From: DASQGA01 sp038209555
GTDB taxonomy: Bacteria > Actinomycetota > Thermoleophilia > Gaiellales > Gaiellaceae
Direction of reading: 5' to 3'
Assembly (NCBI GenBank): GCA_038209555.1
Contig: JBBQXP010000020.1
Span: 1-39,680, forward strand
DNA: 39,680 nt
The notes under the pieces were generated by a model. That model was not told the origin of the DNA. It searched no databases and saw nothing but the letters and a program-made list of their open reading frames with translations. Shown piece by piece: positions 17,413-24,960 of this stretch; positions within the stretch are counted from its first letter, which is position 1, and each line of letters begins with the position of its first letter. The position numbers were made by a program, and so were the translations under genes.

Positions 17413-18357
17413 TTACCGTGGTCCACTCTCGGCTTCCGCCCCGGTTGGCTCGACTTCGCGGGCGGTCTGGGCAAGGACGATGCCGCCGAGCACGAGGAGC
17501 GCGCCCGCGATCTGCTGTCCCGTGAGCTCCTCCCCCAGCCACGCGTAGGCGACCGCGGCGGCGAGAACGGGCTCGAGCATCGCGACGATGACCGTGCGGG
17601 TCGGCGAGATGTGGTGGAGCGCGTTCACGATCAGGACGAAAGGCACGACGGTGCCGAGGACGACGACGTATCCGAGCAGGAGCCAAACGGGCGCCGAGAA
17701 CTGGTCGAGACGGCCGAGGAGCGAGGCACTCGCCCCCACGCTCGCGGCGGGAAAGCTCCACCACGGTTGCACGACCGCCCAGAAGATGCTCGCGAAGAGG
17801 AACCCGTAGGCGAGCAACGACGCCGCGTCGCGTCCGCCGCTGAGGCTCCGGTCGGCCATGACGATGTAGAGCGCATAGGCGACCGCGGCGGCGAGGCAGG
17901 CGAGGACGCCCGTGGTGCTGAGAGTCACCCCGCTCCAGAGGTCGACCACAAGCGAGAGCCCAGCCAGGCTGAGTGCGATCGCGGCCCAGAGCCGGCGCCG
18001 CACCGGCTCGTGGACGAAGAACCTAGCGTAGAGCGCCACGAGGACCGGCGCGACGTACTCGATGACCAGGGCGATGCCGATGTTGAGTCGGCTCAGCGCC
18101 ACGAAGTAGAAGAACTGGACGAGGGCGAGGCCGAAGATCCCGAAGACGACGAGGAAGGCGAGCTCCCGCCGATTCGTTCTCAGGGAGGCGGGACGGAGTA
18201 GAGCGACCGCGACGAGGAGAATGACGGCGGAGCCGCTCGCCCTGACCTCAGACAGGCGAAGCGCCGAGAGACCGGCCGAGTCGAGGACGATCTTCGAGAC
18301 GGTCGCGTTGACTGACCAGAGCAGAACGGCAGTCCAGACGAGGACGTACCCGACCAG
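17413..18357 (-). CDS. EamA/DMT-family transporter, start codon anomalous
   Basis: A ten-helix drug/metabolite-type transporter with two EamA repeats. The second repeat includes HISPTRTVIVAMLEPVLAA and the terminal helix region. The frame is open well upstream of the only ordinary start (GTG 18100-18102). It codes for a complete EamA N-terminal half, including VGYVLVWTAVLLWSVNATVS and the RPASLRTNRREL loop. No ATG, GTG or TTG is in frame there. CTG at 18355-18357 would start it about where expected (315 residues). The alternative is an ATG at 18365-18367 in another frame joined by a frameshift. Substrate unknown. Confidence 0.75.
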   Translation of the reverse strand: MVGYVLVWTAVLLWSVNATVSKIVLDSAGLSALRLSEVRASGSAVILLVAVALLRPASLRTNRRELAFLVVFGIFGLALVQFFYFVALSRLNIGIALVIEYVAPVLVALYARFFVHEPVRRRLWAAIALSLAGLSLVVDLWSGVTLSTTGVLACLAAAVAYALYIVMADRSLSGGRDAASLLAYGFLFASIFWAVVQPWWSFPAASVGASASLLGRLDQFSAPVWLLLGYVVVLGTVVPFVLIVNALHHISPTRTVIVAMLEPVLAAAVAYAWLGEELTGQQIAGALLVLGGIVLAQTAREVEPTGAEAESGPR

Positions 18358-18434
18358 TGGGCGGCATGTTCGGGTCAGCTCGCGAGGCTAACCGAGGACG
18401 GTGGAGCCGTGGCTCGGTCTACACTTCGCGCCAG

Positions 18435-18508
18435 CGGGACGTGGCGCAGCCTGGTAGCGCACCTGCTTTGGGAGCAGGGGGTCGCGAGTTCAAATCTCGC
18501 CGTCCCGA
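18435..18508 (+). tRNA. tRNA-Pro (anticodon UGG)
   Basis: A 74-nt cloverleaf. The acceptor stem CGGGACG pairs with CGTCCCG and is followed by discriminator A. The anticodon stem CCTGC/GCAGG holds loop TTTGGGA with anticodon TGG, and the T-arm is CGAGTTCAAATCTCG. CCA is not encoded. Confidence 0.96.
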
Positions 18509-18697
18509 TCGAAACGAAGGCCCTGGAGACGGGGCCTTTCGTTGCTCCATCACCGGTCGAAACTCCGTACGTGGAGGCCCGGTGGAAAGGTTTTGGAAAG
18601 GCTCGCTCCCCGCCAGCGGTCCCAAAGCAGCGTAGCCGCCTACGATCACGGGCAGGACAGCACGAGCAGCGGCTCGCCGGCGAGTAGTCTCCCACGG

Positions 18698-19456
18698 GTG
18701 AACGAGCCCGATGCCGACGTGGTCGAAGAGGGCCGGCGGCTCATAGCCCTCGCGGAGGAGAAGAACCTGCCGCTTCGCCTCCTGGGGGGTGTGGCCGTCA
18801 GGCTCCGCAGCCGCGGGATGGGCCACCCGGCATTGGAGCGCCCCTACGCGGATCTCGACTTTGCGGCCGCCAAGGGGTCGTCCAGGAGAACGGCGTCCCT
18901 CTTCGAGGCAGGCGGCTACGTCCCACACGTCGCCTTCAACGCCCTGCAGGGAAGCGAGCGCTTGCTCTTCTTCGACGACGTCAACAGGCGGCAGGTGGAC
19001 GTGTTCGTGGGGGCGTTCTCGATGTCCCACAAGATCCCGCTTGCCGAGCGTCTCGAGCTCGAGCCGGTCTCGGTCCCGCTTGCGGAGCTCCTCCTGACGA
19101 AGCTCCAGATCGCCGAGCTGAACGAGAAGGACGTGCGAGACGCGCTGGCGCTCCTTCACGAGCACCCGGTCGGAGAAGAGGACGGCGACACCGTCAATGC
19201 CGCCCGAGTCGCCGTGCTCTGCGCCGCGGACTGGGGACTCTGGCGCACCATCACAGGGAATCTCGAAGCAACGCTCGCCCGCCTGGATGCCTATGCCCTT
19301 TCGGCGCATGAGAAGAGCGTCGTGGCGGCGCGGGCGCAGGCGCTGCTCGACCGCATCGAAGCCGAGCCGAAGTCTCGCGCCTGGCGCCTTCGCGCCCGCA
19401 TCGGGGAGCGAAAGCGATGGTACGAGCTTCCGGAAGAGGTTGCCGGCGGTCCCTAG
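18698..19456 (+). CDS. Nucleotidyltransferase-fold protein, function unknown
   Basis: A 252-residue protein. The N-terminal part LLGGVAVRLRS, followed about 20 residues later by YADLDFAA, fits the Gly-Gly/Asp-x-Asp nucleotide-binding pattern of the AbiEii-like nucleotidyltransferase superfamily. The C-terminal half is helical and rich in Leu, Ala and charged residues. Single genes of this kind occur in actinobacteria without an antitoxin partner, and none is seen here. The start is GTG 18698, the first start that follows the tRNA-Pro and precedes the domain. It lies 52 bases upstream of the IclR gene. Confidence 0.6.
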   Translation: MNEPDADVVEEGRRLIALAEEKNLPLRLLGGVAVRLRSRGMGHPALERPYADLDFAAAKGSSRRTASLFEAGGYVPHVAFNALQGSERLLFFDDVNRRQVDVFVGAFSMSHKIPLAERLELEPVSVPLAELLLTKLQIAELNEKDVRDALALLHEHPVGEEDGDTVNAARVAVLCAADWGLWRTITGNLEATLARLDAYALSAHEKSVVAARAQALLDRIEAEPKSRAWRLRARIGERKRWYELPEEVAGGP

Positions 19457-19470
19457 AATGGCAGGGTGCT

Positions 19471-19497
19471 GTTGCAAGCACGGCTATGTCGTTGCAA
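19471..19497. promoter_or_regulatory. Paired GTTGCAA sites, candidate IclR operator
   Basis: GTTGCAA occurs at 19471-19477 and again at 19491-19497, start-to-start distance 20 bp or two helical turns, each with a palindromic TTGCAA core. The second ends 11 bases before the GTG start of the IclR-family gene. IclR proteins bind short repeats near their own promoters, so an autoregulatory operator for the whole Grd cluster is plausible. Confidence 0.5.
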
Positions 19498-19508
19498 TAC
19501 TTGCGTCA

Positions 19509-20186
19509 GTGCAATCCGCAGACAAGGCGCTCGCGATCCTCGCAGCCTTCACCGAGGCTCGACCGGAACTCGGTGCAACCGAGCTTGCCGGGGAGCTCGG
19601 GATGCACAAGAGCACCGTCTCGCGGCTTCTCGCAACGCTCGAAAAACGAGGTCTCGTGCGCCGGGCCGGCGACCGCTTCCTTCTGGGACCGGAGCTCGCT
19701 CGGCTCGGCTCCCTCGCCGCGCGCGGCCTCGCACTCCTCCCAACGGCCCGCGACCCGCTCTCGCGCCTTGCGGACGAGACCGGCGAGACCGTGAACCTCG
19801 CGATCCGGGAGGGCGATCGCGTCTTGAACGTGTACCAGGTCGAGACCTCCCACTTCGTCGGAGTGAAGAACTGGACCGGCCGAACGACGCCGCTCGACAC
19901 GACCGCGAACGGCAAGGTTCTGCTCGCCTTCGGTGACGGCGGCACTTCCGGGGAGCTCGAACGCATTCGTCGGTGCGGATATGCGACGGCCGTCGAGGAG
20001 CTCGAGCCGGGCCTGAACTCAGCGGCAGCGCCGGTCTTCGATTGCACGGGCACTTGCGTGGCCGCAGTCTCGGTTGCGGGGCCCTCCTATCGCGTCACCG
20101 AAGGGCGGCTCGCAGATCTCGGCCGTGCGTGCGCCGCGGCCGGGCACGAGATATCTGCCGGCCTTGGGCACCGGAGAGCTGCCTGA
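19509..20186 (+). CDS. IclR-family transcriptional regulator of the Grd cluster
   Basis: A 225-residue protein. The N-terminal winged helix-turn-helix (ATELAGELGMHKSTVSRLLA, about residues 25-44) and wing LVRRAGDRFLLG are typical IclR. The C-terminal effector domain (about 75-220) has the LADETGETVNLAIREGDRV strand and the final AVSVAGPS motif. The start is GTG 19509, giving VQSADKALAIL, the usual beginning of the family. Its TGA overlaps the ATG of the GrdE-like gene by one base, so it is co-transcribed with the reductase genes and very likely senses their substrate or a product. Confidence 0.9.
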   Translation: MQSADKALAILAAFTEARPELGATELAGELGMHKSTVSRLLATLEKRGLVRRAGDRFLLGPELARLGSLAARGLALLPTARDPLSRLADETGETVNLAIREGDRVLNVYQVETSHFVGVKNWTGRTTPLDTTANGKVLLAFGDGGTSGELERIRRCGYATAVEELEPGLNSAAAPVFDCTGTCVAAVSVAGPSYRVTEGRLADLGRACAAAGHEISAGLGHRRAA

Positions 20187-21400
20187 TGGCCTGGGAGGTG
20201 TGCACGTTCGGTCCGGACGTACTCGAGCCCGACGTAGGGCGCATCGAGGACTTGGCGCGCGCCGAGGCCGCACTCGCCGGAGTCCACGTCGCGGTCGTCG
20301 AGCCGGGGGAGCCGGTGCGGGTCACGCACGTCCTCGACGCAGTCGAGCCGCGGATCCGCCCCGACGGTCGAATGGCATTTCCAATCGAGGATCGAGCGGG
20401 CGAGGGCGTAACGAATCGGATCAGCGACGTCGCCGTGCTTTCCTGCCTCGATTTTCCCGGCGAGGAGCGTCCACTGCACGAGCAGGAGTCGATCGTCGAT
20501 CTCGCAGGCCCGGCTGCCGACCTGACGCCTTTCGGCTCGATGAGAAACTTCATCCTGGCCTTCCGCCCCGGCGACGGTGCGGGTCACCGGGCCATCGACA
20601 GCGCAGTCCGGCGCGTGACCCTTCGCGCGGCCGAGGTTCTGGCGGAGCCGACCCTGAGCGCCGAACCGGCGCACACGCACGTGTTCGCGCTCGGGCCGGC
20701 GGACGATTCGCTTCCTTCCGTGGCGGCGCTCGTACAGCTCTCCGACCTCGGCCAGCTCTACCAGCTCTACCTCTACGGAACACCGGCCGGCGAGTGCGGC
20801 CTTCCGAAGCCTGTCGATCCGGCGGAGGTGATGGACGGAGCGGTGACCGCAGGGGAGTACCACTGGGCGGCGATGCGGAACCCGACGCTCTTCTTCCAGC
20901 TCAGCTCGCTGGTACGAACCCTCTATCGGGAGCATGGCAAGCGCCTCCGTTTCGCGGGCGTCGTGCTCATGCGGGGGTACGAGCAGTCGGCGGACGACAA
21001 GCAGCGCGCAGCCGACGCGGCCGCGCAGGTAGCGGTCGGGCTCGGCGTCGACGGAGTCGTAATCACGACCGACGCCGGCGGGAACAGCCATACCGACACG
21101 ATGCTCACCTGTCGAGCCTGCGAGCACGCGGGTGTGAAGACAGCAGTGATCGTCTGCGAGGAAACCGATCTCGAAGCGACCGCGCCGATCCTGACCGACT
21201 GGGTCTCCGAGGCCGACTGCATCGTCTCGACCGGAAACGTCGAGCAGCTCGCGCCGGCCTGGAAGCCCGAGCGGGTACTGGGCGGCGAGCACCTCCTCGA
21301 TGGCACGCCGGCCGCCGAGGCGGGACCGATCCCGGTACGCAACTACCTGGGCGCAGCCAACCAGATGGGCCAGCTCGACCTCGGAGCGACGTCTTGGTGA
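20186..21400 (+). CDS. GrdE-like subunit of glycine/sarcosine/betaine reductase component B, lacking the pyruvoyl cysteine
   Basis: A 404-residue homologue of the substrate-specific proprotein of component B. It has the AKxTPF-like block (AADLTPFGSM), LVQLSDLGQLYQLYLYG, PAEVMDGAV and a closing Rossmann-like half (GVDGVVITTDAGGNSHTDTM). In clostridial GrdE the DGA segment is followed by Gly-Asn-Cys. The chain is cleaved there and the Cys becomes the pyruvoyl group that forms a Schiff base with the amine substrate. Here the segment reads DGAVTAGEYHWAAMRN, with no cysteine, so canonical processing cannot occur. It may bind a substrate needing no carbonyl cofactor. The start ATG 20186 overlaps the IclR stop; the stop overlaps the grdB GTG (GTGA). 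Confidence 0.85.
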   Translation: MAWEVCTFGPDVLEPDVGRIEDLARAEAALAGVHVAVVEPGEPVRVTHVLDAVEPRIRPDGRMAFPIEDRAGEGVTNRISDVAVLSCLDFPGEERPLHEQESIVDLAGPAADLTPFGSMRNFILAFRPGDGAGHRAIDSAVRRVTLRAAEVLAEPTLSAEPAHTHVFALGPADDSLPSVAALVQLSDLGQLYQLYLYGTPAGECGLPKPVDPAEVMDGAVTAGEYHWAAMRNPTLFFQLSSLVRTLYREHGKRLRFAGVVLMRGYEQSADDKQRAADAAAQVAVGLGVDGVVITTDAGGNSHTDTMLTCRACEHAGVKTAVIVCEETDLEATAPILTDWVSEADCIVSTGNVEQLAPAWKPERVLGGEHLLDGTPAAEAGPIPVRNYLGAANQMGQLDLGATSW

Positions 21401-22671
21401 GGGCCGTCCACTACCTGAATCAGTTCTTCGCGGGGCTCGGCGGCGAGGAGGCCGCGGGTACCGAGCCGACTCGTGTCGACGGCCCGGTCGGCCCAGGCAA
21501 GGGACTTGCCGCTGCCCTGGAGGGGATCGAGATCGTTGCGACCATCGCCTGCGGCGACGACTACTTCAGCGAGCACGAGGAAGCTGCGCTCGAGCGACTG
21601 TTCGAATTGATCGATCGCGACGGGCCCGACCTGCTGGTCGCCGGCCCGGCGTTCGGGTCTGGCCGGTACGGCTACGCCTGCGCTCGGGTCGCGGCCGAGG
21701 CGACCAAACGTGGGATTCCGGGGCTTGCGGCGATGCACGAGGAGAATCCGGGTGTTGCAACGGCCGCGGGCAAGGTAGTGATCGTCCCCACGGCAGTGAA
21801 TGTGGCAGGCATGCGTGACGCGCTGCCGCGGATTGCGACTCTCGCGACCGCCCTCGCGAGCGGGCGTGAGCTCGGTCCCCCGGAAGAGGAGGGGTACCTC
21901 CCGCGGGGATTCCGGCGGAACCGGCACCACGGAGCGACGGGAGCTGAGCGGGCTGTGGATCTCCTCCTTGCGAAGCTCGCCGGCGAGACGCGCTCCGAGG
22001 TCGGAGGGGCTTTCGACCGGGTCGAGCCTCCGGCGCGCGTGGGGGATCTACCCCACGCCCTCATCGCGCTCGTGACCGAAGCTGGCTGCGTTCCTCAGGG
22101 GAATCCGGATCGGCTGCCAAGTGTGCGCGCCCAGGCGTGGCTGCGATACTCCCTCGTCGGCGAGAAGCGACTCGAGGCTGGTGACTACGAAAGCGTGCAT
22201 GGCGGCTTCGACGTCGCCCGTGCGAACGAGGATCCGAACCGGCTCGTTCCGCTGGACACCGTGAACGGCCTCGTCGACGAGGGCCGGATCGGCCGGCTGC
22301 ACGAGTTCTTCTACACCACGACCGGGAACGGCACGCCCGTTGCAACCTCGACCGAGTTCGGCCGTGAGATTGCGCGTGAGTTGCGAGATGCCGGCGTCGA
22401 AGCCGTTCTCCTCTCCGGAACCTGAGGGACTGGTACGCGCTGCGGGGCAGTGCTCGCGAAGGAGATCGAGCGGGAAGGGATACCGACGGTGTTCGTGACC
22501 TCCCTGCCGACGATCTCGACCATGATCGGCGTCAACCGAACGCTTCGCGGCCCGGCGATCACGCATCCCTTCGGTCTCGACGAGGAGGAGCGCCGCCAGA
22601 TCGTCGAGCGGGCACTCGAGATGCTCGAGACCGACGTCGAGCCGACGACGGTCTGGGAGGTCGCTTCTTGA
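21397..22671 (+). CDS. Selenoprotein GrdB-like, glycine/sarcosine/betaine reductase component B, UGA at residue 343
   Basis: Reading from GTG 21397 through the in-frame TGA 22423-22425 gives 424 residues, the normal GrdB length. The start VRAVHYLNQFFAGLGGEE and the blocks GPAFGSGRYGYAC, EAGCVPQGNPDRLPSVRA and FFYTTTGNGTPVATS are GrdB hallmarks. The UGA sits in LLSGT-U-GTGTRCGAVLAKEIE, aligned with the Sec of family GrdB proteins (STUGTCTRCGA), except that the middle Cys is Gly. Sec takes up the carboxymethyl group and passes it to Sec of GrdA. Component B is substrate-specific (glycine, sarcosine, betaine); the specificity here is unknown. A hairpin follows the UGA. Usual gene finders would split this gene in two. 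Confidence 0.9.
22437..22453 (+). promoter_or_regulatory. Probable bacterial SECIS hairpin of grdB
   Basis: GCGCTGC (22437-22443), loop GGG, GCAGTGC (22447-22453): seven base pairs including one G-U. The stem begins 11-12 nt after the UGA (22423-22425), the same distance as in the peroxiredoxin hairpin. The loop lacks the GU seen there, so recognition by SelB is inferred from position. Confidence 0.5.
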
Positions 22672-22822
22672 CGACCATGGCGTTGAATTGCGTTGTTCTT
22701 GACGCGCGTGTATCCCGGGTCCCGACCCGCCCCCCTGCTCACGCGCTAGCGTACCGCTCCAAAACGCACGCGTGGGACACTGAATGCGCCACTAGCGTCA
22801 CGAACGTGGAGCTGCGGATCAC

Positions 22823-24154
22823 GTGAGCGGGGCCGCAATTCACGGGTGCTCGCTCGTGCTCGCGCACGCCCCCGATCTCGTGCAGCACGGGTCGAAGCCG
22901 GCGCGCGAGATCGCGGCGACGCAGGACGGCCTGCTCGATCGAATCAGCGGCGCCCTCCGCACATACGACGACGCCCTCGCCTACGCGCCCAACCAGGCCT
23001 TCGTCGGAAACCTTCACCCCGAGGAGCTCTGGGACGTGGAGCGGCCTCGCTGGCGTCACCCCGTGAGCCCGAGCCGGGAAGGGCCATACGGCGTGATCGT
23101 GGACGAGCAGGAGCTCTACCGGCGCATGGCCGAAGCGGACGCGTTCCAGCTTTTTCGGCTGAACGGTGAGGAGGCGGGAGACGGCGCCCTGCCGCTCGCT
23201 CTGCGCGGCCGTCTCGCCGGCTCGATGCTTCGCGCCCACGAGCTCGACGAGAGCCTCTCGGCCAGCGTGCTCCTCGAGAATCTCGCCTGCAAGACGACCG
23301 GGGCTCTCGCCCTTGAGCATCTCCTGCGCCAGACCGCCTTCCCTGCCGAAGAGGTCGACTATGCGCTCGGCTGCGGTGAGGAGGCCGTCGGCGATCGCTA
23401 CCAGCGGGGCGGCGGAAACCTCGGGAAGGCAATCGCGGAGCAGGTCGGATGCTCAAACGCGTCCGGCGCAGACGTCAAGGCGTTCTGCGCTGGGCCGGTC
23501 CATGCGATTGTCGTTGCCGCAGCTCTCGTCTCGGCAGCAGTCTTCACCCACGTCGCTGTGGTGGCAGGCGGCTCGCTTGCGAAGCTTGGGATGAAGTTCT
23601 CCGGCGCGCTGAAGAACGACGTCCCGGTCCTCGAGGACGTTCTCGCGGGACTCGCAATCTTGGTCGGGCCGCCGGGAGACGGCGCTCCCGTCGTTCGGCT
23701 CGATGCCGTCGGCCGGCACAGGATCGGCTCCGGCTCGGCTCAGCAGGCCGTCCTCGAGGATCTCGTCGTCGAGCCATTGAGTCGGCTCGGTCGCGGCATA
23801 CTCGACGTCGACCGCTACGCAACCGAGCTCCACGACCCGGAGATCACGGAGCCGGCCGGGGCTGGGAACGTCCCGAACCGGAACTACAAGCTGATCGGAG
23901 CGCTCGCGGTCAAGCGCGGGGAGCTTCCGCGGGACGAGCTCGAGAGCTTCGAGCGCACACGCGGGCTGCCCGGATACTCCCCGACACAGGGGCACGTCGC
24001 CTCGGCTATCCCGTACCTCCCGCATGCGCTCACGGCGCTCCGAGCAGGTGACATGGGCTCTGCGATGCTGGTCGCGAAGGGCTCGCTGTTCCTCGGCCGC
24101 ATGACCGGCCTGGCTGACGGGGTGTCCATTCTGCTCGAACCCGGAAAGGAGTGA
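22823..24154 (+). CDS. GrdC-like component C of glycine reductase (KAS III-like)
   Basis: A 443-residue protein related to GrdC, shorter than the roughly 510 residues usual in clostridia. The N-terminal blocks LVLAHAPDLVQHG and YAPNQAFVGNLHPEELW and the C-terminal VPNRNYKLIGALA, YSPTQGHVASAIPYLPHA and AKGSLFLGRMTGLADGVS are typical. The middle AFCAGPVHAIVVAAALV, with Cys222, resembles the active-site ACAG of ketoacyl synthase III and would carry the acetyl group released from GrdA. In clostridia a second protein, GrdD, takes the acetyl group and forms acetyl phosphate; no grdD is present here. GTG 22823 follows a 151-base gap after grdB that holds only a weak CGGGT/ACCCG hairpin. Confidence 0.85.
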   Translation: MSGAAIHGCSLVLAHAPDLVQHGSKPAREIAATQDGLLDRISGALRTYDDALAYAPNQAFVGNLHPEELWDVERPRWRHPVSPSREGPYGVIVDEQELYRRMAEADAFQLFRLNGEEAGDGALPLALRGRLAGSMLRAHELDESLSASVLLENLACKTTGALALEHLLRQTAFPAEEVDYALGCGEEAVGDRYQRGGGNLGKAIAEQVGCSNASGADVKAFCAGPVHAIVVAAALVSAAVFTHVAVVAGGSLAKLGMKFSGALKNDVPVLEDVLAGLAILVGPPGDGAPVVRLDAVGRHRIGSGSAQQAVLEDLVVEPLSRLGRGILDVDRYATELHDPEITEPAGAGNVPNRNYKLIGALAVKRGELPRDELESFERTRGLPGYSPTQGHVASAIPYLPHALTALRAGDMGSAMLVAKGSLFLGRMTGLADGVSILLEPGKE

Positions 24155-24157
24155 TAG

Positions 24158-24484
24158 ATGGTCGAAGCAACTCCGGAGACATTCAAGGAACTGACGCGCG
24201 AGGGAAGCGTCCTCGTCGACTTCTGGGGGCCGCGTTGCCAGCCGTGCCTGCAGATGATGCCGACCGTGGAGAAGCTCGAGGAGGAGTCGGCCGGCGCCGT
24301 CAAGGTGGTGAAGGTGAACGCGAGCGAGAATCGAGATGTATGCCGCGAGCTCCGCGTCTTCGGTTTGCCCACGTACGTCCTTCTCCGCGAAGGCGAGGAG
24401 GTCGAGCGCCTGTCAGGAGAGGTGTCAAGGGAAGACATCGAGAAGGCATTCGTGACGCTTCGAAACGGAGGTGAGGCAGCATGA
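24158..24484 (+). CDS. Thioredoxin of the Grd cluster, CQPC active site
   Basis: A 108-residue thioredoxin fold protein. Active site FWGPRCQPCLQMMPTVE, cis-Pro loop FGLPTYVLL. The CQPC dipeptide differs from the CGPC of the general thioredoxin at 8234. Glycine reductase needs a dithiol to regenerate the oxidised Sec of GrdA, and clostridial clusters also carry a dedicated thioredoxin, so this is the likely electron donor. No thioredoxin reductase gene is adjacent. ATG 24158 comes three bases after the grdC stop, with AAGGAG inside the end of grdC; its TGA overlaps the grdA ATG (ATGA). Confidence 0.9.
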   Translation: MVEATPETFKELTREGSVLVDFWGPRCQPCLQMMPTVEKLEEESAGAVKVVKVNASENRDVCRELRVFGLPTYVLLREGEEVERLSGEVSREDIEKAFVTLRNGGEAA

Positions 24485-24945
24485 AGCTCGAGGGCAAAAA
24501 GGTGATCGCGCTGGGCGAGCGGGATGGTGTCCCGGGCCCGGCCATCGCCGACGCAGTCAGGTCGGCCGGCGCCGAGGTCGTCTTCGTCGAGACAGAGTGC
24601 TTCGTCTGAACGGCCGCAGGCGCCATGGACCCCGAGAACCAGGACCGCATCAAGAGCCTGGTCGACGAGCACGGGGCCTACGACCTGGTGGTGGTGCTCG
24701 GAGCCGCTGACCTCGAGTCGCTCGAAGTCACGGCCGAGACGGTCACCGTCGGGGACCCGGCCTACGTGGGTCCGCTGGCAGGAGTTCAGTTGGGACTCCC
24801 CGTCGTTCACATCCTCGAAGAAGACATCAAGGAGCAGGTCGACCCTCAGGTCTACGAGGATCAAGTCGGGCTGCTCGAGATGACGCTCGACGTCGAGCAG
24901 GTGCGGCAGGCGGTGAAGAGCTTCCCAGGTCGGGACGGGGCTTAA
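24481..24945 (+). CDS. grdA: Selenoprotein A of glycine reductase, GrdA, UGA at residue 43
   Basis: Reading through TGA 24607-24609 gives 154 residues, the normal GrdA size. The invariant site is intact: TECFV-U-TAAGAMDPENQ, with Cys40 and Sec43 forming the selenide-sulfide pair. Other GrdA blocks are present: ERDGVPGPAI near the start, LVVVLGAADLES, ETVTVGDPAYVGPLAGVQLG and LEMTLDVEQV. GrdA receives the carboxymethyl group from component B as a selenoether and delivers it as acetyl to component C. In this gene a clear SECIS hairpin is less obvious than in grdB. The gene lies last in the cluster, 15 bases from the convergent CtaG gene. Confidence 0.95.
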
Positions 24946-24960
24946 CCGAGCCGCCGACGC

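Noticed and set aside
18419..19477. 352-residue minus-strand frame over tRNA-Pro and the nucleotidyltransferase gene
   Set aside because: It runs through the tRNA and antisense to a gene with better protein character. GC-rich shadow frame.
24610..24650. SECIS hairpin behind the grdA UGA
   Set aside because: Only short GGC/GCC or TGG/CCA pairings are visible by eye. Not listed as a feature, although the gene call itself is firm.
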